From Ochrovirga pacifica (GTDB lineage Bacteria > Bacteroidota > Bacteroidia > Flavobacteriales > Flavobacteriaceae), in assembly GCF_000220525.1 (NCBI RefSeq), contig NZ_AFPK01000036.1:1-64000 (forward strand): a stretch of DNA of 64,000 nt, read 5' to 3'. The notes beneath the pieces are model-generated. The model had not been told where the DNA came from. It saw only the letters and a list, made by a program, of their open reading frames with translations, and did not search any database. This document shows positions 49,456 to 58,934 of this stretch, one piece after another (the stretch's first letter is position 1; the number at the start of each line of letters is the position of its first letter). The position numbers were made by a program, and so were the translations under genes.

Positions 49456-49471
49456 CTAAGCATTTGCTTAG
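49456..49471. promoter_or_regulatory. TetR operator site 2, upstream of the AhpD-like gene
   Basis: CTAAGC-ATTT-GCTTAG, extended to an 11-bp arm on each side (TAA before and TTA after; 49453-49474). It lies between the TetR stop and the start of the AhpD-like gene, 39 bp upstream of its ATG. Both half-sites are identical to site 1. Confidence 0.72.
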
Positions 49472-49512
49472 TTATAAATTATAAATAGTATAACCCTTAA
49501 AATTAAACAAAA

Positions 49513-50067
49513 ATGACAACTTTAAAAGTTCACGATTTAGACTCAGCACCTGAAGCAAGCAAACCCCTGATAGAAAAATCACAAAAAGCTTATGGAATGA
49601 TTCCTGGATTGCACGGTGTGTTGGCAGGAGCTCCAAGCATTTTAGACGGATATCAAAAATTGCACGAACTGTTTACAAAGACTTCTTTTAACGAAGACGA
49701 ATTGACTGTTGTTTGGCAAACCATTAATGTAGAACACGCATGTCATTACTGTGTACCAGCACATACAGGTATTGCAAAATCTATGAACGTTGACGATGAT
49801 ATTATAGAAGCGTTGCGTAACGAAACACCCTTGGCAGATGAAAAATTAGAAGCCTTGCGCACATTAACCCTAAAAATTGTAAGAAATCGCGGACATGTAA
49901 GTCAACAAGAATTGGAAGCATTTTACGCTGTTGGTTATGGTGAGCAACAGGTCTTAGAAATTATTTTAGGACTGTCTCAAAAGGTAATTAGCAATTATAC
50001 CAACCATATTGCCAATACTCCAATAGATGCTCCATTCCAAAAATTTGCTTGGGAAAAACAAGCATAA
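49513..50067 (+). CDS. AhpD-like carboxymuconolactone decarboxylase family protein
   Basis: This 184-residue protein has the CMD fold with a redox CxxC motif: the EHACHYCVPAHTGIAKS segment has the Cys-x-x-Cys and downstream His of the AhpD proton-relay type. Members act as peroxidase-reducing partners or thiol-dependent peroxidases; others act on unrelated substrates. The rest (GEQQVLEIILGLSQKVISNYTNHIANTP) is the usual helical C-terminus. It is the likely target of the upstream TetR via operator site 2, and a terminator-like hairpin follows it. A role in peroxide or electrophile detoxification is plausible. Confidence 0.88.
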   Translation: MTTLKVHDLDSAPEASKPLIEKSQKAYGMIPGLHGVLAGAPSILDGYQKLHELFTKTSFNEDELTVVWQTINVEHACHYCVPAHTGIAKSMNVDDDIIEALRNETPLADEKLEALRTLTLKIVRNRGHVSQQELEAFYAVGYGEQQVLEIILGLSQKVISNYTNHIANTPIDAPFQKFAWEKQA

Positions 50068-50087
50068 AATAACAATACAAACAATTA

Positions 50088-50119
50088 AAACCCTACAGAA
50101 AATATTTTTTGTAGGGTTT
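50088..50119 (+). terminator. Terminator-like hairpin after the AhpD-like gene
   Basis: AAACCCTACA pairs with TGTAGGGTTT across a 12-nt loop, 21 bp after the stop codon. The following T-run is short. Confidence 0.6.
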
Positions 50120-50164
50120 GTTGCTTTCTTATAAAATGATAACAAATAGGCAATTTATAGCCTG

Positions 50165-50172
50165 TACCTTTG
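50165..50172 (+). promoter_or_regulatory. Predicted -7 box of the MFS gene
   Basis: TACCTTTG matches TAnnTTTG, 21 bp upstream of the MFS ATG. The TetR palindrome is absent here, so this gene is probably controlled separately. Confidence 0.45.
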
Positions 50173-50193
50173 TGATACATAAACATTCACTTA

Positions 50194-51357
50194 ATGAAAA
50201 AAGAATTACTTCCCTTAGCTTTAGGAGGACTTTCTATAGGAACTACGGAATTTGTGATGATGGGCTTGTTGCCCACCGTAGCAGAATATTTTGACATTAG
50301 CATCTCTCAAGCAGGAGGATTTATTTCTTTGTACGCTTTGGGTGTGGTCATAGGTGCACCCCTCATTGTATTTTTATCAGGAAGGTTTACACCAAAAAAA
50401 ATTGTTTTAGGCTTGATGTCTCTTTTTACCTTTTTTCATATTCTAACGGCATTAAGCCCTAATGAAAATGTAATGTATTTGCTTCGATTTTTTTCTGGAT
50501 TGCCTCATGGAGCTTTTTTTGGAGTCGGATCCATCATTGCAAGTAGATTGGCAAAAAAAGGAGAAGAAGCTAAAAATATATCGATGATGTTTGCGGGTTT
50601 AACTATAGCCAATTTGATTATGGTACCTTTAGGAACAGTCTTAGGACAAACTTTGTCCTGGCGAATTACATTAGGTATCGTAGCGGTTATAGGGCTTATT
50701 ACAATGCTATCTTTGTATTATTGGTTGCCTAATTTACCTATTAAAAACCAAACCGATATCAAAGGAGAATTGTCCTTTTTTAAAACCAAAGAAGCTTGGA
50801 TTATTACCTTAATGACCGCCATAGGTACAGGAGGAGGATTTGCTTGGTTGAGTTATATTGCTCCGTTAATGACTAAAGTAGCCCACATACCCAAAACCTA
50901 CTTGATGGGCATTATGACTTTGATTGGCTTGGGCATGTTTGTAGGGAATATTTTAGGTGGAAGATTGGCAGATAAAGTTGCACCTATCAAAGCTTGTATG
51001 ATTTTGTTTGGAGCCATAGCAATCAACTTAATGTTGGTGTTTTTGTTTGCTCACATCACTAGCATTGCCTTGATTTTATGTTTTACTGGAGGTGCTTGTT
51101 TTTTGGCTTTGGGGGCTCCCATACAGACTTTAATGATTAAAACTGCAGGAAAATCAGAGATGGTGGGGGCAGGAGTTTCCCAAGCTGCATTTAATGTAGG
51201 AAATTCACTAGGAGCTTTCTTAGGTGGTGCTATATTAACATTTGGTTTTGGATACACCTATCCTTCATTATTAGGTGTAATATTGGCCCTGATTGGTTTG
51301 CTGTTTACCTATTTTTTGTATCTATTAAACCAAAAAAGAAATTATAAAATCATTTAA
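50194..51357 (+). CDS. MFS transporter, drug-efflux (DHA1/AraJ-like) type
   Basis: This 387-residue protein has about 12 membrane helices. The N-terminal GGLSIGTTEFVMMGLLP segment and the first MFS signature (GRFTPKKIVLGLM) are typical of DHA1 antiporters that export drugs, sugars or amino acids. The central helix 4-5 region has FFSGLPHGAFFGVGSIIASRLAK, a hallmark of AraJ/YdhP-like exporters. It lies 12 bp before the haloacid dehalogenase gene, so both are co-transcribed. The substrate is unknown. Confidence 0.92.
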   Translation: MKKELLPLALGGLSIGTTEFVMMGLLPTVAEYFDISISQAGGFISLYALGVVIGAPLIVFLSGRFTPKKIVLGLMSLFTFFHILTALSPNENVMYLLRFFSGLPHGAFFGVGSIIASRLAKKGEEAKNISMMFAGLTIANLIMVPLGTVLGQTLSWRITLGIVAVIGLITMLSLYYWLPNLPIKNQTDIKGELSFFKTKEAWIITLMTAIGTGGGFAWLSYIAPLMTKVAHIPKTYLMGIMTLIGLGMFVGNILGGRLADKVAPIKACMILFGAIAINLMLVFLFAHITSIALILCFTGGACFLALGAPIQTLMIKTAGKSEMVGAGVSQAAFNVGNSLGAFLGGAILTFGFGYTYPSLLGVILALIGLLFTYFLYLLNQKRNYKII

Positions 51358-51369
51358 ATTATTCGTAGC

Positions 51370-52053
51370 ATGAAGCCCTCTAAACCCAAAGTATTATTTT
51401 TTGATGTGAACGAATCGTTGTTAGATTTGAAGGAACTAAAAATAACGGTTGGCAAAGCCCTTAACGGAAGAGAAGGTCTAGCTCCCTTATGGTTTAGTAT
51501 GTTATTACATCACTCTTTAGTGAGCACCGCTAGTAACCAATTTGCAGATTTTAGTCAAATTGCTGTAGCTACTTTACAAATGGTTGCTACGCAAAATAAT
51601 ATAGTTCTACACAAAGAAAAAGCAAAAGAAGTTATACAACACTTTCAAAAACTTTCTCCACATCCTGAAGTAGAGGAAGCCTTGGCATTGCTAAAAAGTG
51701 CCGGCTACCAATTAGTTGCGTTGACCAATTCTTCTGAAAAAGCCATGAATGCTCAGCTTAGAAACGCAGGAATTTCCTCTTTTTTTGATGCACAACTCAG
51801 CGTAGAAACTTTGGGTACCTACAAGCCTCATAAAAAAGTCTATCAATGGGCCGCAGAAAAACAAGGGGTAACTCTTAATGAATGCATGCTTATTGCTGCT
51901 CACGGATGGGATGTAGCAGGTGCTTTGTGGGCAGGTGCAAGAGCAGCTTTTATTGCCAGACCTCAACAAGAACTGTATCCACTAGCTCCTTTGCCCGAAA
52001 TACATGAAAAAAACTTATTGGATATTGCAAAAAAATTGATTGCTATGGGTTAA
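51370..52053 (+). CDS. Haloacid dehalogenase type II family hydrolase
   Basis: This 227-residue HAD enzyme has the nucleophile Asp in VLFFDVNESLLDL. The second motif is LVALTNSS, the Lys is in LGTYKPHKKVY, and the final acidic motif is HGWDVAGALWAGARAAFIAR. The pattern is that of L-2-haloacid dehalogenases. The first motif has DVNE rather than the common DVYG/DAYG form, so the true substrate is uncertain. It is the second gene of the MFS operon. Confidence 0.87.
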   Translation: MKPSKPKVLFFDVNESLLDLKELKITVGKALNGREGLAPLWFSMLLHHSLVSTASNQFADFSQIAVATLQMVATQNNIVLHKEKAKEVIQHFQKLSPHPEVEEALALLKSAGYQLVALTNSSEKAMNAQLRNAGISSFFDAQLSVETLGTYKPHKKVYQWAAEKQGVTLNECMLIAAHGWDVAGALWAGARAAFIARPQQELYPLAPLPEIHEKNLLDIAKKLIAMG

Positions 52054-52151
52054 TGATGTGAGTGCATATACTAGTACTCGGATTCACATCTTAAACCCGT
52101 ACTATTCATCTATTAGAAAGCAGTCAAAAAAATAACATTTTCTGATGCGAC

Positions 52152-52186
52152 AAAAAACGACCTAAGGAAAATTCTCAGGCCGTTTT
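52152..52186. terminator. Bidirectional terminator between the dehalogenase and alkaline phosphatase genes
   Basis: AAAACGACCTAAG (52154-52166) and CTCAGGCCGTTTT (52174-52186) form a 13-bp stem with G-U pairs and a 7-nt loop. The minus-strand side ends in six T. It lies between converging genes. Confidence 0.75.
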
Positions 52187-52206
52187 ACTCAAACTTAAAA
52201 CAAAAT

Positions 52207-54006
52207 TTACTCTAAAACTTCTAAGATTTTATGAAACACTTGGTTGTTTTCATAAACTCCACTAAAGGTACTGGCACGAGGGCCATAAGAAAAAATGGGA
52301 ACCATACTCCCTGTATGGTCATGGGTAACAAAACCTCCTTCTATTTTGTGTTCATCTACATTTCCGCTAGAAACGCTAAATCCAGAGGTTTCGTGGTCTG
52401 CAGTAATAATCACAAGAGTTCCTGGATTATTATCGGCAAACTGAATGACTTTGCTGATGGCTCTATCAAAATCAATTCCTTCTAAAACAATACCTTCTGT
52501 GTTGTTGGCATGACCAAAGCTGTCAATTTGAGCAGCTTCTATCATCAAGAAAAAAGGCTGTTGTTTGTTATTTAAAAACTGTAATGCTCCTTGGGTCACC
52601 TCTGCCAAAACATTCCCTCTGTCCGACAATATAGATGGCACACCTCCTTCTGCTAAAAAAACTCCAACTCGGTCTGCTTTGGTTTTAGGCAATTCATCAA
52701 CCTTAGCTAACAAGGTAAATGTATTGTGAATAGGTAAATCGTAAAATGTTTTGGCACCACCAGCAGCAAAAAAGTCGAGTTTGCTTGCTAATAAATCTTG
52801 AGCAATTTCCTTTTTTTGCGATCTATCTATCTGATGTGCATAAAAAGAAGACGGTGTTGCTCCTGTAATTTCATCTGTAGTAATAACCCCAGTAGCAAAA
52901 CCTTTGTTGTGCAATAATTCTGTAATGTTTTGTAAATCTGCTCCATGAACATCGGTACCAATGGCACGATTGTTCGTTTTTTGACCAGTAGCAAGAGCTG
53001 TTCCTGCTGCTGCAGAATCGGTGGTAAAATCGTCTGCTGACTGGGTTTTTATCAAGCCAATATTTTTTAACTGTGTTAGCGTTAGCTCTCCTTTATTAGC
53101 TAAGGCTGCTGATGAAATTTGAGACAATCCATTTCCATCACCAATTAAAAGAATAATGTTTTTTACCTTTTCTTGTGCGTTGTCGTACGCAAAAGTAGGT
53201 TGATACACTTTTGAGGCAATTTTTGCATGAATGGTTCTGTGCTGCAAACTACGTACATAGGTTGCACAACGGTGAGGCTGATCGGTATTGATAACATCAA
53301 CGCCCAACTCTATAAAAATTCGCCATGCTGTTTTAGAATCTGGTGTTGCCCAAAAACGAAAAGGCTTTCCAAACCTTTTTCCTTTTCTAATTGCTGAGGT
53401 TACTTTGTTATAATCTTGATGAGTTAATCTCCCCTTACCATTCCACTCGGAATAGTCTTTAAAACTAGTACTAACCATAGCTACTTTTTTTAAATCTCTA
53501 GGTGCTAAATCGGCATCCAATTCTTGATAATCAAAAGAAATATATTTGGGATAGGTATGATACGTATTGGATGCTGGTCTGTTCCCCGAAATCACAAAAT
53601 TGATGTGCGGATGAGCTACTATTTGCGGGTATTTTTCTAATTCTTTATGAATGGCTTTTAAAGTCTGGATGGCTTCTGATTTTACATCGATTAGTAAAGT
53701 AAAGTCCTTGTGCAAATCTTCAGCTTTGCTAGAGATTTGATCAAGAGGTTGTAAATACAATTTATCAAAAGTAGCCTCAGAGTGAATTTCAGAAGCTGTA
53801 TGTGCAACCATAAGTTGTCCATGTTGTAAAAAAACATCAGCCTCTATAACATTTAAACCGCTAGTAAAAGCAGTCCAAAAAGGAGTTTTTTGCAAATAAT
53901 CGTTGTGAGATTGTATTCTTATATCTTGATTGTGCTGAGAAAAACATAAGGTGCTAAAAAGCATTAAAACAAAGAGGTAAACTTTATTTTTGAAAACTAA
54001 AAACAT
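52207..54006 (-). CDS. Secreted GDPD-like phosphodiesterase fused to alkaline phosphatase
   Basis: This 599-residue two-domain protein has a signal peptide ending CFSQ. The N-terminal domain (about 25-260) is GDPD/PI-PLC-like: His34-Asn35 in IQSHNDY, Glu55 and Asp57 in IEADVF, His69 in LMVAHT, and the INTDQP ending typical of the family. The C-terminal alkaline phosphatase (about 280-599) has LLIGDGNG (metal Asp290), DSAAAGTALATGQ with nucleophile Ser331, ATPSSFYAH, QIDSFGHANN, ITADHETSGF (537-538) and a final metal His in THDHTGSMVP. One secreted protein could therefore cleave a phosphodiester and then remove the phosphate. It lies 79 bp downstream of susD behind a terminator. Confidence 0.92.
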   Translation of the reverse strand: MFLVFKNKVYLFVLMLFSTLCFSQHNQDIRIQSHNDYLQKTPFWTAFTSGLNVIEADVFLQHGQLMVAHTASEIHSEATFDKLYLQPLDQISSKAEDLHKDFTLLIDVKSEAIQTLKAIHKELEKYPQIVAHPHINFVISGNRPASNTYHTYPKYISFDYQELDADLAPRDLKKVAMVSTSFKDYSEWNGKGRLTHQDYNKVTSAIRKGKRFGKPFRFWATPDSKTAWRIFIELGVDVINTDQPHRCATYVRSLQHRTIHAKIASKVYQPTFAYDNAQEKVKNIILLIGDGNGLSQISSAALANKGELTLTQLKNIGLIKTQSADDFTTDSAAAGTALATGQKTNNRAIGTDVHGADLQNITELLHNKGFATGVITTDEITGATPSSFYAHQIDRSQKKEIAQDLLASKLDFFAAGGAKTFYDLPIHNTFTLLAKVDELPKTKADRVGVFLAEGGVPSILSDRGNVLAEVTQGALQFLNNKQQPFFLMIEAAQIDSFGHANNTEGIVLEGIDFDRAISKVIQFADNNPGTLVIITADHETSGFSVSSGNVDEHKIEGGFVTHDHTGSMVPIFSYGPRASTFSGVYENNQVFHKILEVLE

Positions 54007-54018
54007 ATACTATTTTTT

Positions 54019-54048
54019 AAAAAGGTGCTACCGAAATAGCACCTTTTT
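54019..54048 (-). terminator. Terminator after susD
   Basis: AAAAAGGTGCTA, loop of 6, TAGCACCTTTTT: a perfect 12-bp stem with T-run on the minus strand, between susD and the phosphatase gene. Read-through would still give phosphatase expression, since no separate promoter box was found. Confidence 0.8.
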
Positions 54049-54085
54049 GGATTTGTGAAAAACTTAATTACTAAAAAACAAACTA

Positions 54086-55675
54086 TCAATTCCAACCTTT
54101 GTTCTGAGGAATTCCTGAAGACTGTATTACCTTACTTGGTATAGGCCATACATTCATATAGGTATCATCAAAATTTCTAGCTGGCCAAACAATTTCTGAA
54201 GTATATGGAGAATCAGGGTTAGATCTATCTGTATAAATTCTACCATAAATTGGTTGTGCATATGTCTGTTTTGCATCTCCCCAACGAACCAAATCAAAGT
54301 GTCTGTTAGCAAATTCTCCCGCCAGTTCTACTCTACGCTCGTGTTTTAAATCGTCCATCGTTGCGTTGGTAATAGACTCCAAACCAGCTCTTTGTCTCAC
54401 TAAATTTAAAGGAGCATCACCGTTTTGTCCTTGCATAATTAATGCTTCTGCTTTCATTAATAACACCTCTGCATAACGCATTAGAGGCACATTGTAAACG
54501 GTAGAGGGATTGTCTCCATTGGAGTTTAAATAAGTTCCTATAGGGTTTTCAAACTGGAATTCGTACATGTATTTGTTGAACTGGAAACCAGACAAAGAGT
54601 TTTCTGAGTAATACCTTCTGTCCTCTCCAAAAAAAGTAAAATCGTCACCAAAACTTAAAATTGTTACTGCTTTACGAGCATCACCAACTTCAAATTCGTT
54701 GTACAAACCTTCAGATGGTGTGTAATAACCCCAACCGTTGTATTTACCCCAGCCTTTGTTTTCTAACATTACACCTGACAAAATACTTCCATTGTTTACA
54801 CCAGAATTTACAGACCAAATGTATTCACTTCCCCAATTGTTTAGATGACTGTGTAATTCTCTAAAATCTTGTGATGGATTTCCTGTGTTTACCAACCCTC
54901 TACCTGAACCGGAGTTGGTTACCAAATCTGCATATTTTACCACCTCAGCATATCTAGAAGCATCGTATGCTGCCCAGTACAAATTGGTTTTTGCTATGTA
55001 AGCCAAAGCAGCATCTTTGTGTGCTCTTCCTTTGTCTTCTGCACTATAGGTTGTAAATAGTGGTAATAAATCTGCAGCTTTTTGCAAATCTTCAACAATC
55101 ATTGCATAGTTTTCTGTAACACTTGCAGGTCTTGTATAACTACCCGAAGGGTCGAACATATTTTCTTCTGTAACAATAGGCACACCACCATTTACATCAT
55201 CTCCATACGTATGTGCTACCCAAAAGTAACTAAAGCCACGCATAAAATAGGCTTCTCCCAAAACTCGATTTTTAAGCTCTTGATCGATGTCCATAGCTGG
55301 GACATTTAAAATTATATCATTAGCTCTTCTGATAATTCTGTAACTTTTTTCGTAACAAGTAGAAGTGTAACTACCCTCGCTACCATCTATATTAAAATCT
55401 TTAATTACATCTGCCGTTGCTTTAATACGTCCTGTAATCATATCATCTGATGCATTTATGTACCAAAAGAAACCTCTACCAAACATTTCTTGATCGTGCA
55501 TCAATCCATATAAACCATTGGCCGCTTGTATAGCATCGGTTTCATTTTTCCAGTAGTTCGCATTAGAAACACTTCCTAATGGTTGCAAGTCTGTAAAATC
55601 ATCGGAACAAGAAATGTTGTTTAACGCTAAACAACTTAGCATGATGACTCCTAATTTTCTATATATATTTTTCAT
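54086..55675 (-). CDS. SusD/RagB family surface lipoprotein
   Basis: This 529-residue protein binds substrate at the cell surface and passes it to SusC. A lipoprotein signal ends at Cys23 (LNNISCSDDFTDLQPLG). RagB/SusD segments are VSNANYWKNETDAIQAANGLYG, RGFSYFWVAHTYGDDVNGGVPIV and YYTPSEGLYNEFEVGD. The C-terminal part has the TPR-like VLLMKAEALIMQG and VRWGDAKQTYAQPIYGRIY. It lies 23 bp after susC. Confidence 0.95.
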   Translation of the reverse strand: MKNIYRKLGVIMLSCLALNNISCSDDFTDLQPLGSVSNANYWKNETDAIQAANGLYGLMHDQEMFGRGFFWYINASDDMITGRIKATADVIKDFNIDGSEGSYTSTCYEKSYRIIRRANDIILNVPAMDIDQELKNRVLGEAYFMRGFSYFWVAHTYGDDVNGGVPIVTEENMFDPSGSYTRPASVTENYAMIVEDLQKAADLLPLFTTYSAEDKGRAHKDAALAYIAKTNLYWAAYDASRYAEVVKYADLVTNSGSGRGLVNTGNPSQDFRELHSHLNNWGSEYIWSVNSGVNNGSILSGVMLENKGWGKYNGWGYYTPSEGLYNEFEVGDARKAVTILSFGDDFTFFGEDRRYYSENSLSGFQFNKYMYEFQFENPIGTYLNSNGDNPSTVYNVPLMRYAEVLLMKAEALIMQGQNGDAPLNLVRQRAGLESITNATMDDLKHERRVELAGEFANRHFDLVRWGDAKQTYAQPIYGRIYTDRSNPDSPYTSEIVWPARNFDDTYMNVWPIPSKVIQSSGIPQNKGWN

Positions 55676-55698
55676 TGTTTTTTTAATTTTTTAAACGA

Positions 55699-58600
55699 TT
55701 ATAAAGACATTAACAATCCTAATGATAGAGTTCTAGCTACAGGATACTTTGCAATGTCCAATCCTTTTCCTCCTACTTCTGGATCCAATCCTGAATAATC
55801 TGTTAGGGTAAATAAGTTTTCGGCTGATACATACAATCTTAAAGACGAACCTGTAGCCAATTTGTCCATCACCGCTTTATTAAACGAATATCCTAGAGTG
55901 ATGTTTTTTACTCTTAAGTAAGATGCATCTTCTAAATACCAGCTAGAAGTTGTTCCAAAGTTTCGGTTGTCGTCTTTGGTTGACAATCTAGGAATATTGG
56001 TGTTGGTATTTTCAGGAGTCCATGCGTTTAATACGCGGTTGTCTAAATTGTATCCAGATAAAGAGGCATTGTAAGTAGTGTATTTGTAACCATTAAACGC
56101 TTTTACATCTGCTACTCCTTGAAAAATCATGCCCAAGTCGAAACCTTTGTAGTCTAAATTTAAACCAAAATTATATGTAAGTTTTGGTTGATATGCTTTG
56201 TAGTATTTTCTATCTGCATCTGAAATTTTACCGTCATTGTTGGTATCTTCAAATTTAAAATCACCTGGTTTTGCGTTGGGCTGAATTAAATTTCCATCTT
56301 TGGTATAAGCATCAATTTCTGCTTGATTTTGGAAAATTCCTACATAAGGTACTAAAAATGGCGTGTATAACTCACCTCCTACTTTAGTTTGGTAAGGTCT
56401 TAACACACTTCTTACATTATCTCCATGGTTATACGTAACTTGGTTGATAGCATTGTATCCGTCTAGGTTTTCTAATTTATTTTTTAACGAAGTTGCATTG
56501 GCGTTTACCTTATATCCCAAAGCTCCTATTTTATTTTGATAGGTAGCTGCAATTTCAAAACCAGTATTTTTAACCTCTCCTCCATTTACACTTGCAGGAC
56601 TAATTCCTTGGTTTAAATCAGACAAACCAGGAATAATCATTCCTTTGGTTGTTTTCTCAAAATAATCAAAGGTTAGATTTAAACTGTGGTTTAAGAACGA
56701 AACATCAAAACCAAGGTCTAAAGACTCAATCGTTTCCCATTTTAAATCTGCATTTCCGTTTCTTCCTACATACCTACCAATATTGTCTGGCTTAGCATCT
56801 TCACCAATTACAACGTTTCCTGCGCTAATAGGAACATCAAAAGCGTAGTATCCTGAAATAGATCTAATATTTCCTATTTCTCCCCAAGATGCTCTAATTT
56901 TAAAGTCATCAATAGCGTTTACATCAAAAAAGTTTTCGTTAGAAATTCTCCATCCAGCAGAAACAGATGGAAAAAAATCTGATTGATTGCTTCCCTTTAA
57001 TCTAGAAGTTGTGTCTTCACGACCACTTGCAGATAGGTAATATTTGTTTGCATAGCTGTACATTACTCTGGCAATGGCAGAAGTTAAACCTTCTTCAAAT
57101 GGACTGTTAGAAGGCTGTCTTACGTCGTTTGCATTTCTTATGTATTGGTTGTACGCTTCTTCCGAAGAAAAATCATATCCTATAATAGAGAAAGAATCTC
57201 CTTTTTCTTTTTGAGCAGAATAGACAACTGTTGCATTTACATCATGATCTCCAAAAGATTTTTTATAGCTTAACTGGTTTTCCCAAATCCACTTGTTTGC
57301 TGTATAAGTGCTTTGAGATAGTGAATTTTGATTGCTAGATCTCCCCAATTCAGGAACTTTAGGAGTAAATTCCTTGCTTTGGTTGTGCTTGTAAGCAAAA
57401 GAATAGTTCGACTTAAAAGAAAGTCCGTCCCAAATATCGTAAGCTAAAAATGCATTTACATTTACATGTGTTCTCGGTGAAGTTTTAGTAGGCCTTAGCA
57501 ACAATGCAAGCGGATTGTAGGTATCACCATATGCACCAGCAAAATCTGACAAATCTTCCGGAACAACACCTGCAAAACTTCCATCTTGGTAACGTGTTGG
57601 CGATGCAGAAGGCATATAAATTGCATTGATAATGGTACCAGAATACGGATTGTCTGTATTGGTTCCGTATGCTTCGTCTCTAGACAAATACAAATTTTCT
57701 CCAACAGTTAATTTTTCGGTAATATTGTACGTAGATTTTAACCTTAGGTTGTAACTTTTAGACTTGGTTCCTTCTAAAACACCTTCTCTGTCTCTGTAAG
57801 CAAAAGAAGTAAAATAGTTAAAGCTTTTTCCAGCTCCACTTAAATCTACGTTGATGTTATTTACTTTAGCATCTCTAAAAATAGCATCTATCCAATTGGT
57901 TCTGTTTACTTGTCCATAAGGATTTAAAGTAGCATCGTGTGCAGATTGTCTTGGTACCCCTGCATTGTCTGCTGCAATATTGTATACATCTGCTTGCTGT
58001 TGTGCAGTTAAAGGTGTTGGCAAATTGGTTGCACTGTTGATTGCTGTGTAATAATTTACACTTAATTTAGGTTTTCCTTCTTTTCCTTTTTTAGTTTCTA
58101 TTACAATTACCCCTGCCGATGCCTGAGCTCCATAAATTGCTGCTGCTGCTGCATCTTTTAGTACAGAAACAGAAGCAATGTCGTTAGGATTGATATCGGG
58201 TCCATTATATGGAAAACCGTCTACAACAATTAAAGGAGATTCTGAGTTAAAAGAACCCACACCTCTAATTTTAATATCAGCACCACTGGTTGGATCACCT
58301 CCTTGGTTAGACACAGTAACCCCAGCAATGTTTCCTTGTAAAAACTCTTTGTATCCAGCAACCGGTCTACTTTGGATGCTTTCTACATTGGATGCAATTC
58401 CGATAGAAGATGTTAAATCTCCTTTTTTTGCCGATCCATAACCAATTAAGACTACTTCATCCAAGTTGCTAGCATCTTCTGCTAAAGAAATTTCTAAAAA
58501 TTGCTCGCCAACAAAGCTAGTTTCTTGATTTTTATAACCTAAAGAAGAAACTTCTATAATTCCTTTACTTGCTTTAGATTCTAGTACAAAATTACCATCA

Positions 58601-58764
58601 AAATCGGTAATGGTAGAATTTGTTTTCCCTTTAAGCACTATATAAGCACCTGGTACTGGCATGTTATCTGCTTTAGAAACTACTTTCCCTTTTACAGTAA
58701 CTTGTGCAAAGGAATGCGAAATACATCCCAAAAGCACTAATAAAAATACATACGTTTTTTTCAT
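55699..58764 (-). CDS. SusC/RagA TonB-dependent outer-membrane receptor
   Basis: This 1021-residue TonB-dependent transporter has a signal peptide (residues 1-20), a carboxypeptidase-like domain (about 22-95, VTVKGKVVSKADNMPVPGAYI), the TonB box DEVVLIGYG, a plug (about 115-225) with INPNDIASVSVLKDAAAAAIYG, and a barrel that ends in a LSLGLLMSL tail. The length is typical of SusC. A -7 box is seen upstream at 58791-58798, without a clear -33, as expected for an activated promoter. It lies between the HTCS gene and susD. Confidence 0.96.
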   Translation of the reverse strand: MKKTYVFLLVLLGCISHSFAQVTVKGKVVSKADNMPVPGAYIVLKGKTNSTITDFDGNFVLESKASKGIIEVSSLGYKNQETSFVGEQFLEISLAEDASNLDEVVLIGYGSAKKGDLTSSIGIASNVESIQSRPVAGYKEFLQGNIAGVTVSNQGGDPTSGADIKIRGVGSFNSESPLIVVDGFPYNGPDINPNDIASVSVLKDAAAAAIYGAQASAGVIVIETKKGKEGKPKLSVNYYTAINSATNLPTPLTAQQQADVYNIAADNAGVPRQSAHDATLNPYGQVNRTNWIDAIFRDAKVNNINVDLSGAGKSFNYFTSFAYRDREGVLEGTKSKSYNLRLKSTYNITEKLTVGENLYLSRDEAYGTNTDNPYSGTIINAIYMPSASPTRYQDGSFAGVVPEDLSDFAGAYGDTYNPLALLLRPTKTSPRTHVNVNAFLAYDIWDGLSFKSNYSFAYKHNQSKEFTPKVPELGRSSNQNSLSQSTYTANKWIWENQLSYKKSFGDHDVNATVVYSAQKEKGDSFSIIGYDFSSEEAYNQYIRNANDVRQPSNSPFEEGLTSAIARVMYSYANKYYLSASGREDTTSRLKGSNQSDFFPSVSAGWRISNENFFDVNAIDDFKIRASWGEIGNIRSISGYYAFDVPISAGNVVIGEDAKPDNIGRYVGRNGNADLKWETIESLDLGFDVSFLNHSLNLTFDYFEKTTKGMIIPGLSDLNQGISPASVNGGEVKNTGFEIAATYQNKIGALGYKVNANATSLKNKLENLDGYNAINQVTYNHGDNVRSVLRPYQTKVGGELYTPFLVPYVGIFQNQAEIDAYTKDGNLIQPNAKPGDFKFEDTNNDGKISDADRKYYKAYQPKLTYNFGLNLDYKGFDLGMIFQGVADVKAFNGYKYTTYNASLSGYNLDNRVLNAWTPENTNTNIPRLSTKDDNRNFGTTSSWYLEDASYLRVKNITLGYSFNKAVMDKLATGSSLRLYVSAENLFTLTDYSGLDPEVGGKGLDIAKYPVARTLSLGLLMSL

Positions 58765-58790
58765 TTAAATAGATTCGTTTTAATTCTGCC

Positions 58791-58798
58791 CAAATGTA
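58791..58798 (-). promoter_or_regulatory. Predicted -7 box of the susCD operon
   Basis: Minus strand TACATTTG matches TAnnTTTG exactly, 27 bp upstream of the susC ATG. No TTG at the -33 position, which fits activator control. Confidence 0.45.
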
Positions 58799-58934
58799 CC
58801 TGTCTGGTAATGCTTAAGGGGTGGAATATTGTTTTGTAAAAGTGTATTTTGGTTTCAAAATGGGAGGTAAAAAAGAACAAAAAAGGGGTAATTTGGTTAC
58901 ACTAACATTAGGATAACATTGCCATAATCCTATA

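Noticed and set aside
52055-52090. GATGTGA...TCACATC inverted repeat just after the dehalogenase stop
   Set aside because: The 22-nt loop is long and no T-run follows, and a better terminator lies at 52152-52186.
52207-54006. Idea that two separate genes (GDPD and alkaline phosphatase) had been joined by a frameshift
   Set aside because: The frame is continuous with one signal peptide and both domains carry their catalytic residues, so it is a true fusion.
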